Source: Lewinella sp. W8
GTDB lineage: Bacteria > Bacteroidota > Bacteroidia > Chitinophagales > Saprospiraceae
NCBI RefSeq assembly: GCF_004375085.3
Contig: NZ_SNAQ03000001.1
Location: 545,846 to 609,845 of the forward strand
DNA length: 64,000 nucleotides
Direction: 5' to 3'
The position numbers and the translations under genes are program-made. This document shows positions 18,008 to 26,304 of the stretch, one piece after another. Each line of letters begins with the position of its first letter. The first letter of the stretch is position 1. The notes beneath the pieces were generated by a model that was given only the letters and a program-made list of their open reading frames with translations, did no database searches and was not told where the DNA came from.

Positions 18008-18015
18008 CAAAGGTA
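18008..18015 (-). promoter_or_regulatory. -7 promoter element TACCTTTG for DUF2459 copy 1
   Basis: A perfect match to the Bacteroidota TAnnTTTG element on the minus strand, 4 nt upstream of the start codon. The expected start point for transcription falls at or next to the ATG. Confidence 0.6.
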
Positions 18016-19166
18016 TTCTGCCCGGTTTTTTAGGGAATATCTTCTGCGTTAAGTTTTTGGCGGTTTTCCGAAGGGTTAGGAAGGTTTTTCTGAAAGGTCT
18101 CATCAGCGATTCTATAAGCATCGCGTTTGTTCAGTAGGGCGCAAGGTAGCGGCAGAAAATTTGTCAGGTAGCGCAAAGTTGTAACTTCTTTAGCGGTATG
18201 AAGTTACAACCCTCTTACCCTGAATGTTTTTCCTTAATAAATTGCCTTTTTGTATTAGGTGGTTTTGTGATATGGCAGTCTACTATCACTGAATTTGGAC
18301 AAAGACAGACACTCTTTCCGCTATGTGAGTTTGGTACTTTTGCCGGCCAAAAGTACCGCAAAAGCCCCCCGTCTAAATTGCCGGCTTAACGGGCTCACGG
18401 CGCTTTTGATGCCTACGAAATTGAAACTCACCGCACGCCACTTTTTTCAAAGAACACCTATCGATTGTCAACTCTTTGTTTTCAAGTACTCGCCCCGTAT
18501 TGGCTCAAACACCAATTCCGCTTCACGGCCCAAAAGCACCGCTCCCCCTACCAGCAATTAAGGCCGGGTTTAAGATTTATATCACTGCGTTGAAGGTCTA
18601 AAGTATTTGCTGCAACCAAAGTTTTCTTAGTGGTTTGTTCCGGGCTTTCCCTGCTCCCCCCCCCTTTTTTCGGCCTTCGTCATCGGTAGGGAATGGAGGC
18701 CTTTGCGACCGTTGGCGCCAAGCTGTTGTATGAGCACCCCAAGGCTTTTAAAAAGTCCCTAATGATGTGTAACCGATTAGTGATCTTTTGTCCACTAAGT
18801 AGGTTGCGAGTTTCGGCTTTGTAGGTCAGCAAAGGTCTTCATTCCCGTTAAGCCGATGATGCAGCCGAGGGCGTTCGCTTCGCGGCTACTTCGTGGTTGG
18901 CTCCACCTCATATGTTTGCCTTAGGATGTCATATTGTCTTTCGTTAGAAAGGAAGCATGATATCTTACTCCTAGTAGTAGTGACTCATTGTTCCACCAAG
19001 GCCTACTGTAAAATCGTATAGCCACACCAAAAGGATTGAGCCTACTGCTAGGAGGCTTTTAGAGTCGGAATAGCACTTAAATCAGTGGATATTTTCACTA
19101 GATAGTATAACGCTATGAGGGAAGGCGAAGAAAGTACTCTGCTTTTTATCATCAATTCTGTTCTGT
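18016..19166. other. Non-coding region upstream of the IS110 transposase
   Basis: About 1.15 kb without a supported gene. It holds a near-palindrome at 18333-18357, AT-rich sequence, a C-run (18658-18664), and a short frame at 18691-18825 (begins MEAFATVGAKLLYEHP) that could be a gene remnant. The last 200-400 bp before 19167 probably belong to the IS110 element as its non-coding left end, where IS110-group elements encode a structured guide (bridge) RNA. Element ends cannot be fixed from this sequence alone. Confidence 0.5.
18333..18357. repeat. Near-palindrome left of IS110 (GGTACTTTTG / CAAAAGTACC)
   Basis: Ten-base perfect arms GGTACTTTTG (18333-18342) and CAAAAGTACC (18348-18357) enclose CCGGC. 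A related hairpin with arms CACCTTTTG and CAAAAGGTG occurs at 20301-20323, on the other side of the transposase gene. Confidence 0.65.
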
Positions 19167-20300
19167 ATGTCTGTAGTTAAACAATCCATAGGTGTGGATG
19201 TGAGTAAAGACGATTTCTACGTCCGCATTTTATTCCAGTTCCAAGGGAGCACCGAAGTCCGCAAGCATCGTGGCGTCAAGAAGTTTTCTAACACTAATTC
19301 GGGGTTCATTAAGCTCCATGAATGGCTCAAGAAGTATACCGTCCAGGATGCCCCGATGGTGATAGCAATGGAAGCTACCGGGGTATACCACGAAGCACTA
19401 GCTTACTTTCTCTTTGAGCATGGCTATTTCGTATCCGTCCAATTATCGACAAAGGTCAACGCATTCGCAAAGAGCCATAACTTACACAACAAAACGGATG
19501 TCAGTGACGCAGAAATCATTGCTCGCTTAGTCTCCGAAAGAAAACTTGTTGCTTGGCGCCCACCTACAAAGTCTATTCGTCGTCTAAGAGCCCTAACACG
19601 TCAATATCAAGCAATTACAGAATCAAAAACAGTTACTCAAAATCAACTACACGCTATGGAACATAGTGCGCTTGTTGATGACCAAGTCTGCATGCGGTAT
19701 CGTGAGATAATTGCACTCTTTAAACGACAATTGAAACAAATCGAATTAGAAATCCGCCAGCTTGCTCGCCAGGACGAACTTCTTGATAATGTGCTACGCC
19801 TACTCATGACAATTCCTGGAGTGGCCTTAAAAACAGCTGCAGTCATTGCAGCAGAGACAGGCTGTTTTCAGTTGTTTGATTCTCGTGCTCAATTAGTAAA
19901 ATTCTCGGGAATGGATGTAGTTGAAAGACAGTCGGGTAGTTCCGTAAGAGGACGTTCTTCAATATCAAAAAGAGGAAACTCAAGGATACGTCGAGCGCTT
20001 TTTATGCCATCATTATCCTACGTAAAGGATGATGGTGTTTTTGGCCAGCTGTATCAGAGGGTATATCAACGGACAATGATTAAGAAAAAAGGGCTTATTG
20101 CAGTTCAACGGAAGTTGTTAGTGGTTATGTACGCAATAGTGAAAAATGGAACTGCTTATGACCCTAGACTTCATCAAAGGAGGTGTCAAAAAGAAGTAGG
20201 CAAGCCGAAACTTGCCTACCGTGACTCCATCAACTAGAAGTTGGATGGGCCTTAGGCTTTAAAGATAAAAAAGCGTCTAAATCTTTGGAAAATAACATAG
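18900..20300 (+). mobile_element. IS110-family insertion sequence (boundaries approximate)
   Basis: One complete IS110-type transposase gene at 19167-20237 with AT-richer non-coding flanks. IS110 elements lack terminal inverted repeats and usually do not duplicate their target, so the ends given here are guesses. The element sits between two DUF2459 paralogues. Confidence 0.6.
19167..20237 (+). CDS. IS110 family transposase (DEDD plus serine recombinase)
   Basis: A 356-residue transposase. The N-terminal RuvC-like DEDD domain shows Asp11 (IGVDVSKDDFY), Glu69 (AMEATGVYHE), and Asp111 and Asp114 (KTDVSDAE). A coiled region follows, then the C-terminal transposase_20 domain: MTIPGVALKTAAVIAAETG, the FSGMDVVERQSGSSVRG stretch with the candidate catalytic serine (255-258), and SISKRGNSRIRRALFMPSLS. 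All key residues and full length are present, so it is probably active. IS110 transposases are guided by a bridge RNA encoded in a non-coding end of the element. Start ATG at 19167 is the natural one. Confidence 0.95.
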   Translation: MSVVKQSIGVDVSKDDFYVRILFQFQGSTEVRKHRGVKKFSNTNSGFIKLHEWLKKYTVQDAPMVIAMEATGVYHEALAYFLFEHGYFVSVQLSTKVNAFAKSHNLHNKTDVSDAEIIARLVSERKLVAWRPPTKSIRRLRALTRQYQAITESKTVTQNQLHAMEHSALVDDQVCMRYREIIALFKRQLKQIELEIRQLARQDELLDNVLRLLMTIPGVALKTAAVIAAETGCFQLFDSRAQLVKFSGMDVVERQSGSSVRGRSSISKRGNSRIRRALFMPSLSYVKDDGVFGQLYQRVYQRTMIKKKGLIAVQRKLLVVMYAIVKNGTAYDPRLHQRRCQKEVGKPKLAYRDSIN

Positions 20301-20685
20301 CACCTTTTGGCCAGCAAAAGGTGGAAAACTTATGGGGTAGAATTTTCCTTGGCGCTTAGGAGTAAATTAAGAGGCTTCTTACCCACCACCATTTAGCCAC
20401 TGCATTCATCTGACCTAGATTTTAAGTTGTGATTTTTCTTTTGGCGAGGAAGACCTAGAAAGAGATAGACTCAGCTGAAAGAACAATCCGTGTGCTATCA
20501 AAAGGGGTATAACTCTATGCCATCCCATAAATTTTCTGCCGCTACTGAAAAATTCAAGGGTTTGATGGCCAATTGGTTAATTCACGGAACAGCCTACGCT
20601 CAAGAGTAACCCACCCATCTTTATCTACTAGTTTAGCGTATTTTCCGAATCAAGTCCCATGGCATCGGCAACGATAAACGCGGAC
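20238..20685. other. Non-coding gap right of the IS110 transposase
   Basis: AT-rich sequence without a gene. It contains the hairpin at 20301-20323. The first part probably belongs to the right end of the IS. Confidence 0.5.
20301..20323. repeat. Hairpin right of IS110 (CACCTTTTG / CAAAAGGTG)
   Basis: Nine-base perfect arms enclose GCCAG. It resembles the 18333-18357 palindrome in arms, loop size and loop sequence, so the two may belong to one intergenic repeat family. Confidence 0.6.
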
Positions 20686-21342
20686 CTAATGCTCCAAATG
20701 GCGGAGAATCCCACTATCCATCGGGGTCCACACCGCCGTGCGGATACCGACCCGGCGGAAGGCCCGGTTCACCCAGGTGTTACACGTCATGATCATGCTG
20801 TAATGCCCCCTTGCTTCGTAAAAGCGATCGCGATCCGTGTAACCGGCATCCGGAATTTCGATCACCTCCCCGGCCGCTCCCGCGGCGAAGGAAGACCGGA
20901 TGTATTTAAGGAGGTGGAAGAGTTGCTCTTCCCGAATGTGTACCGACGTCCAGTCCGTGCGTTCCCGCTCGTAGTCGGTGATGTGCATGGCCGTCGGACT
21001 CCGTAAAAGCATGGCCTTGATGGCCGTGGAAGCTTTGAGTTCCGCCCAGGTGGGCGTATCGAGATAAAACCCCTTATCGCCCCAGCCGAAGGCCATGAAG
21101 CTGGTGTTTGGTCCCGGACTTAGCTGCTGCCACAAGTCTTCCGGTACTTCTGCCCGGGGCAGGATGACGTCTACGTGCACCCCGTTGGAGTGGACGTAAA
21201 TGGTCTTCATCCGGGGTGTTTTTTCGTTTAACACTCCGGTGGGAATGGCGGATAGCAGCAATGACAGTAATACGTAACCAAGCAGGCCGGCGAGTACCGC
21301 CAGGACCGAGCGCAGCGTCCATCGTTTCATTTTTTTCAGCAT
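20686..21342 (-). CDS. DUF2459 (TIGR02117) family protein, copy 2
   Basis: A 218-residue paralogue of the protein at 17323-18003. It has an N-terminal membrane helix (about 10-33) and the same core landmarks: IYVHSNGVHVDVILPRAEVP, FMAFGWGDKGFYLDTPTWAELKASTAIKAMLLRSPTAMHI, RDRFYEARGHYSMIMTCNTWVNRAFR and WTPMDSGI. The strictly shared residues (N-G-x-H, GWG-x-x-x-FYLDTPTW, C-N-x-W) are probably structural or catalytic. Copy 2 is closer to the usual family form than copy 1. It is followed upstream by a small two-helix membrane protein and acetoacetate-CoA ligase on the same strand, possibly one transcription unit. Confidence 0.86.
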   Translation of the reverse strand: MLKKMKRWTLRSVLAVLAGLLGYVLLSLLLSAIPTGVLNEKTPRMKTIYVHSNGVHVDVILPRAEVPEDLWQQLSPGPNTSFMAFGWGDKGFYLDTPTWAELKASTAIKAMLLRSPTAMHITDYERERTDWTSVHIREEQLFHLLKYIRSSFAAGAAGEVIEIPDAGYTDRDRFYEARGHYSMIMTCNTWVNRAFRRVGIRTAVWTPMDSGILRHLEH

Positions 21343-21368
21343 CCTTGCTGCATTCTGGGGGAAGAAAA

Positions 21369-21605
21369 TTATTCCAGCCGATCCATGTGCACCCGATGGC
21401 GCACGGCATCCCCAAAGATAGCCAGCCCAGCGTTGAAAACTACCAGGGCGACCGTACCGTAGGCCACCCAGGAGGAAGTGGCTGCGCCCCCGGACTTTAG
21501 CATTGCCGCTTCGGCAATCAGGCAGGCACCAAATCCGATAATGGCCAGGCCACCGCCGGATTTGATCATCCAGCGTCGGCGGTGTTCTTGGTAGGTTTTC
21601 GGCAT
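21369..21605 (-). CDS. Small two-helix membrane protein
   Basis: A 78-residue protein starting MPKTYQEHRRRW with two hydrophobic helices (about 15-36 and 45-65) and a charged C-terminus. It lies between acetoacetate-CoA ligase (23 nt upstream) and the DUF2459 gene (26 nt downstream) on the same strand, so the three are probably co-transcribed. A longer in-frame extension on the same strand runs into the ligase gene and is not supported. I do not recognise a family. Confidence 0.6.
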   Translation of the reverse strand: MPKTYQEHRRRWMIKSGGGLAIIGFGACLIAEAAMLKSGGAATSSWVAYGTVALVVFNAGLAIFGDAVRHRVHMDRLE

Positions 21606-21628
21606 GAGTACTTTGTATTCCTTATTCG

Positions 21629-23584
21629 TTAGTTGTTTTTGGCCCAGTTTATGAACCAGTCCAACGCCCGGGGATTGCGTACCGCATCCCGGTTCAGGCT
21701 GGAGGATAGGTCCATGCCGAGTAGAATCTTTTTCACCGGAACTTCCATCTTTTTCCCACTCAGGGTGTAGGGCACGTCCGGTACCTGGATGATTTCGTCG
21801 GGGACGTGGCGGGGAGAACACTGAACCTTCAGTTCCCGGTTGATCTTCTCGCGCATCCCGGCGTCAACTTCCCCGTCGCTTACTACGAACAGGGGCATAT
21901 GGTCCGACCCGTCGGGTTGTTCGAGGTTCAGGATGAGGGCATCCTTTAGTTCCGGAATCTGGTCCAGCACCCGGTAAATTTCGGCCGTCCCGATCCGGAC
22001 GCCCTTGCGGTTAAGGGTCGCGTCTGATCTTCCCTGGATGATCAACTGACCGTTTGGGAAAATTTTTATCCAGTCTCCGTGCCGCCACTTGCCGGGGAAA
22101 TCGGAAAAGTAGCTGGCCCGGTAGCGCGCTTGCCCCGGGTCATTCCAAAAGTAAACGGGCATACTGGGCATGGGCTGTTCGATGACCATTTCTCCGAGCT
22201 GCCCGGAGACCCGCTCCCCCGCTTCGTCGTAGGCGTACAGCGCGCACCCCAGGGCGCGGCCCTGGATGAGCCCCCGGCGAACCGGGGCGAAGGGAATTCC
22301 CCCGACGAAGGCCGTACATACGTCGGTTCCGCCACTCATGGAACAAAGCCAGAGATGTTCCCCCACGGCTTCGTATACCCAGTCGAAGGCCTCGGCGGGC
22401 AGGGGAGCACCCGTGCTGCCGATGGACCGCAGTCGGCTAAGGTCATAAGTTTTGCCGGGAGTGAGTCCCTGCTTCATGCAGGCCACCAGGTAGGGAGCAC
22501 TGGTGCCAAAGTGATGGATGGGCAGCTCCTCGCTTAATTCCCAGAGCCGGTTCAGGCTGGGGAAGCCGGGACTGCCGTCGAAGAGCACCGGCGTAGCCCC
22601 CATGAGCATGGAAGCCTGCAGGAAGTTCCACATCATCCAGCCGGTGGTGGTGAACCAGAAGAAACGCTCCCCGGGCTTGACGTCATTGTGGAAAGCCATG
22701 TACTTCAGGTGCTCGAGCAGCACGCCCCCGTGGCTGTGGGTGATGGCCTTGGGTTTTCCGGTGGTGCCGGAAGAGTAGAGAACCCAGATCGGATGGTCGA
22801 AGGGGACCGGCCTTAGGGTAAGGTCCTCCCGGGTATACTCACTGGCTGCGGTTGTAATGTACTCGTAGGCGGCAGCGTCCGGGAGACTGGCCGCGGAATC
22901 GAGGTAGGGGACGAAGGCGGTGGCCCGGACGGAAGGAAGTGCCCGGCGAAGCTTGGCGACCTCCTCCATTCTTGAATAGGGCTTGCCGTTGTACTGGTAA
23001 CCGTCGCAGGCGATCAGGACCTGGGGTTCGATTTGCCCGAAGCGCTCAATGACCGTTTCCACCCCGAAGTCGGGGGAACAACAGGACCATACCGCCCCCA
23101 GGCCATTGGTGGCCAGAAAAAAGACAATGGCCTCCGGGATGTTGGGCAGGTAGGCGGCCACCCGGTCGCCTACGCCAATCCCCTGGCCGATCAACCACTG
23201 CTGGGCGGCGACCACCTGCTGTGTCAAGCTGGCCCAGCTGACCTCCTGCCCCCCGGTTTCATTCCGAAAGATTAGGGCCGGATACTCGGTAGTGGCCTGA
23301 CGGAAAATGTGCTCGGCGTAGTTTACCGTGGCCCCGGCAAACCAACGAACGTTGGGCATTTTTCCCGATAGGACCTCAGTGGGCGCATCATGAAAATTTA
23401 CCCCAAAGTAATCGACGATGCTTTGCCAGAAATCGGCGGGGTTGTTCGTACTCCAGTTCCAGAGCTCTTCGTAGGTGTCAAAGTCATACTCACGGGTAGC
23501 TTTGAGCCACTTTTTATAGGCCCACAGGTTGGTGTTGGAAACGGATGCTTGATCTGGTTGCCACAAAACGGGGTGGGTAGGCAT
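21629..23584 (-). CDS. Acetoacetate-CoA ligase
   Basis: A 651-residue ANL-superfamily enzyme. The N-terminus (LWQPDQASVSNTNLWAYKKWL) and the length match acetoacetyl-CoA synthetase rather than acetyl-CoA synthetase. The phosphate-binding loop VLYSSGTTGKPKAITHSHGG, the WFTTTGWMMWN block, the GRSDATLNRKGVRIGTAEIYR hinge region and the C-terminal catalytic lysine in SGKKMEVPVKKIL are all present. It converts acetoacetate, ATP and CoA to acetoacetyl-CoA, AMP and pyrophosphate in the cytoplasm, feeding ketone-body, leucine or polyhydroxyalkanoate carbon into central metabolism. No leucine or ketone-body genes are adjacent. Confidence 0.92.
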   Translation of the reverse strand: MPTHPVLWQPDQASVSNTNLWAYKKWLKATREYDFDTYEELWNWSTNNPADFWQSIVDYFGVNFHDAPTEVLSGKMPNVRWFAGATVNYAEHIFRQATTEYPALIFRNETGGQEVSWASLTQQVVAAQQWLIGQGIGVGDRVAAYLPNIPEAIVFFLATNGLGAVWSCCSPDFGVETVIERFGQIEPQVLIACDGYQYNGKPYSRMEEVAKLRRALPSVRATAFVPYLDSAASLPDAAAYEYITTAASEYTREDLTLRPVPFDHPIWVLYSSGTTGKPKAITHSHGGVLLEHLKYMAFHNDVKPGERFFWFTTTGWMMWNFLQASMLMGATPVLFDGSPGFPSLNRLWELSEELPIHHFGTSAPYLVACMKQGLTPGKTYDLSRLRSIGSTGAPLPAEAFDWVYEAVGEHLWLCSMSGGTDVCTAFVGGIPFAPVRRGLIQGRALGCALYAYDEAGERVSGQLGEMVIEQPMPSMPVYFWNDPGQARYRASYFSDFPGKWRHGDWIKIFPNGQLIIQGRSDATLNRKGVRIGTAEIYRVLDQIPELKDALILNLEQPDGSDHMPLFVVSDGEVDAGMREKINRELKVQCSPRHVPDEIIQVPDVPYTLSGKKMEVPVKKILLGMDLSSSLNRDAVRNPRALDWFINWAKNN

Positions 23585-23699
23585 GCTGGTTTCAATTTTA
23601 TTTGGCTAAGGCGTGGGTGAAGGTAGTGGTTTGTCGGGAGCTGGAAATCAATCCAACTTGTAGCCCCTACCTTTAGCTCCGTACCACCTAACACTTAGC

Positions 23700-25346
23700 A
23701 TGCTTTTTCGATTACTTATGGCCCTGCTTGTGGGCCTGCTACCCTTCGCCGGCGCTACTGCGCAAGTGGAGCTTACCGCCGGGGAATGGCGGGCGGATCT
23801 GGATTTTTTCCAGAAAACCATTCACACCGATTACCCCTTTCTGTTCAAAAAAACCACGGTAGCCGCCTTCGATGAGCAGGTCGAACAGCTGCGGGAAGCC
23901 ATACCGGAGATGGCGGCTCACGAGATTAAGGCGGGGTTCATCCGTCTGGTGTCGTCCTTTGCGTACGGACATACTTCCATTCGCCCGCTGAGTGAGGAGG
24001 TAGGCTTTCACCGTCTGCCCCTGAATCTGTACGAGTTCTCTGATGGCCTTTTCGTGGAAGGTGCCAGCCGGGACTATTCACGGGCAGTAGGAGCAAGAGT
24101 GATCAACATCGAAGGCCGGCCCGTCGCCGAGGCGTTGACGATGGTCCGGCCAATGATTCCCGCCGAGAATGACTATTTCGTCAAGGCCTACGGACTGTAC
24201 ATGCTCTGCATTCCGGAAATATTGCACGCCAGCGGCGTGACGGAGGAACTGAAGAAGGAAATCACCTTCACCCTCGAAAAAGACGGGGAGACCTTTGAAC
24301 AGCAGGTTGTTGCGGAGCAATCCCCGGAAATCTCCATTGCTTATGGCTTCAGTAAATCCGGTGAGGGATGGACGGGCATGAGAGATGAAACGGTTACCCC
24401 CCATTATCTGGACTCCCTGGAAAAGCACTACTACTTCCGTTATTTGCCCGAGGAACGGGTAGTCTACGTTCGGTACAGTCAGGTTTTTCCCGACCCGACC
24501 GAAAGTATTGATGACTTCTTCAAGCGCGTTTTCGCCTTCGTTGATGCCAACGAAGTGGAGCGCTTGGTGCTGGACGTACGCTTGAATGGCGGTGGAAACA
24601 ATTTCAACAACAAGTACGTGGTCACGAACGTCATCCGGGCCGATAAAATCAACCAACCCGGTAAATTTTTCGTACTCATCGGTCGGCGGACGTTCTCCGC
24701 CTGTCAGAATTTGGTCAACGAACTGGACAACTACACCAACGCCATTTTCCTCGGAGAACCAACGGGCGAAAACGTAAACTTCTACGGCGATAACCGATTG
24801 CTTGTGCTGCCCAACAGCAAAATCCCCGTGCGCCTTTCCTGGGCCTGGTGGCAAGACAAGCCCCAGTGGCAGAACGCCGACTGGCTGGCGCCCCATCTGG
24901 CGGTAGGACTCAGCGCCGAAGAATATCGTACCAACCAGGACCCCGTCCTGGCAAAGGCCCTGCAGTTTGACGGAGATAATTTTGTCCGCGACCCCATGCA
25001 GCACCTTACCGACTTATTCTCCACGGGTAAAATCATGCAGGTGCAAACCGACGCCCAGAAGTTCGTGGAGGACCCCAACTATCGGTTCGTTGATTTTGAG
25101 GGCGAGTTTGATCGCATCGGGCAAATGCTGCTCGGTGGTGGTCGTAACGTGGAGGCCTCCTTCGTGCTACGGATGAATAACCGCCTCTTCCCGGAATCGG
25201 CCCGCACCCATTATCGGTACGGAATTGCCGTGGCGAGCTCCGGTAAAACGGATCAGGCCAAAGAACTTTTTGCCAAAGCCATTGCCCTGGACGGAGATGG
25301 AGCAATAGCTGCCGCCGCCAGAGAAGAAATGGCAAAGCTTCAGTAG
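23700..25346 (+). CDS. S41-like peptidase with TPR-like tail, exported
   Basis: A 548-residue protein with a signal peptide (1-21, ending GATAQ). An N-terminal helical bundle (FFQKTIHTDYPFLF) and a PDZ-like segment (GARVINIEGRPVAEAL) precede a tail-specific-protease-like core: LVLDVRLNGGGNN, the FFVLIGRRTFSACQN stretch with the candidate nucleophile Ser about 334, and AIFLGEPTGENVNFYGD. These follow the C-terminal processing peptidase layout, with NGGG in place of the common NGGG/GG turn. Residues 480-545 form TPR-like helices (RYGIAVASSGKTDQAKELFAKAIALDGDG). Substrate unknown. The next gene follows by 31 nt on the same strand. Confidence 0.82.
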   Translation: MLFRLLMALLVGLLPFAGATAQVELTAGEWRADLDFFQKTIHTDYPFLFKKTTVAAFDEQVEQLREAIPEMAAHEIKAGFIRLVSSFAYGHTSIRPLSEEVGFHRLPLNLYEFSDGLFVEGASRDYSRAVGARVINIEGRPVAEALTMVRPMIPAENDYFVKAYGLYMLCIPEILHASGVTEELKKEITFTLEKDGETFEQQVVAEQSPEISIAYGFSKSGEGWTGMRDETVTPHYLDSLEKHYYFRYLPEERVVYVRYSQVFPDPTESIDDFFKRVFAFVDANEVERLVLDVRLNGGGNNFNNKYVVTNVIRADKINQPGKFFVLIGRRTFSACQNLVNELDNYTNAIFLGEPTGENVNFYGDNRLLVLPNSKIPVRLSWAWWQDKPQWQNADWLAPHLAVGLSAEEYRTNQDPVLAKALQFDGDNFVRDPMQHLTDLFSTGKIMQVQTDAQKFVEDPNYRFVDFEGEFDRIGQMLLGGGRNVEASFVLRMNNRLFPESARTHYRYGIAVASSGKTDQAKELFAKAIALDGDGAIAAAAREEMAKLQ

Positions 25347-25377
25347 GGTCCCGAAATTTTTACCAAGAACACAAGAC

Positions 25378-25911
25378 ATGCGAACATATTTCCTCCTTGC
25401 CATTAGTCTCCTGGCGTTCACCTCTCTGCTTGGCCAGGAACGCGTCAACCCGGTCATCAAGGACTTTGGCGGGATCTATCCGATTCCGGAAGCTACCGTG
25501 AAGCCGGATCCGGGCCTGCGCTACAAAATTGTGGTAGACGTGTTTTCCGGAGCGCCCACGCCCGACACCCTGGGGGCCGGACTAAACAACGTTGCCCGGA
25601 TGCTGAACCTACACGCCGTGGGTGGCGTGCCACCGGAGCAAATGGAGGTGGTGCTGGCCATCCACGGAAAGGCCACCTTCGGTGTATTGGATAACGCTAC
25701 CCACCAAAAGCTTTTCGGAGTGGATAATCCTAACGCTCCGCTGGTAACGGCCCTGAAGGCTGCGGGAGTAAAGCTCACCGTCTGCGGTCAGTCTTTACTG
25801 GCCCGGGGCTTTACCCCGGAGCAAACCCTGCCGGAAATTGAGATCGCAACTTCCATGCTCACCACCGTATCTACCCACCAATTGCGGGGATTTTCGGTTT
25901 TTCGGTTTTAA
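25378..25911 (+). CDS. DsrE/DsrF-like family protein, exported
   Basis: A 177-residue protein with a signal peptide (1-19, ending SLLGQ). The mature part has the DsrE alpha/beta fold pattern: YKIVVDVFSG, the LNNVARMLNLHAVGGVPPEQMEVVLAIHGKAT segment, LVTALKAAGVKLTVCGQSLLARGF (with Cys about 139) and ATSMLTTVSTHQLRGFSVFRF. DsrE-type proteins can carry sulfur on cysteine, but exported ones of this kind in Bacteroidota have no proven role. It may be co-transcribed with the S41-like gene upstream. Confidence 0.82.
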   Translation: MRTYFLLAISLLAFTSLLGQERVNPVIKDFGGIYPIPEATVKPDPGLRYKIVVDVFSGAPTPDTLGAGLNNVARMLNLHAVGGVPPEQMEVVLAIHGKATFGVLDNATHQKLFGVDNPNAPLVTALKAAGVKLTVCGQSLLARGFTPEQTLPEIEIATSMLTTVSTHQLRGFSVFRF

Positions 25912-26058
25912 AACCGGGAAAGTATCCGGAAAAGGTAATGTCGGCCGGGGCAATGTTTTCTGTTTTGATTTCCAGAGGGTTACCGAACACGGGGTAGTGC
26001 CCTTCGGTTTTTAAGGTAAGTGGGGGATGTTCCCCATGAACCTTAAATTAACCTGATT

Positions 26059-26304
26059 GTGTCCCGGATTCCCAGTACACTGTTGACGGCCATCCCCGTA
26101 TTGGGGATGATGGGCTACCTCGGCCTCGCTAAGGGCCTGGGTACCGTAGGGCGATCGATTTACTACGCACTTGGATTTTTGTATTTCCTGGGCGTCATCT
26201 CCGGTATTTACCGGAAGAATCGTAAACGACGCAACGCCGCTTCAAGAGAGAGGGAAGTTCCCTCCGTGGACGCAAAAACCAAACTTAAAAATCACCCATC
26301 GTGA
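26059..26304 (+). CDS. Small membrane protein, GTG start, translationally coupled to the next gene
   Basis: An 81-residue frame with GTG start, two hydrophobic segments (about 7-24 and 32-49) and a very basic tail after the second (IYRKNRKRRN). Its stop overlaps the GTG start of the following gene by 4 nt (GTGA), which suggests translational coupling and supports it as real. No family is recognised. Confidence 0.55.
   Translation: MSRIPSTLLTAIPVLGMMGYLGLAKGLGTVGRSIYYALGFLYFLGVISGIYRKNRKRRNAASREREVPSVDAKTKLKNHPS

Noticed and set aside
18198..18561. Short plus-strand frames between DUF2459 copy 1 and IS110
   Set aside because: Low-complexity, no start context, and overlap the palindrome at 18333.
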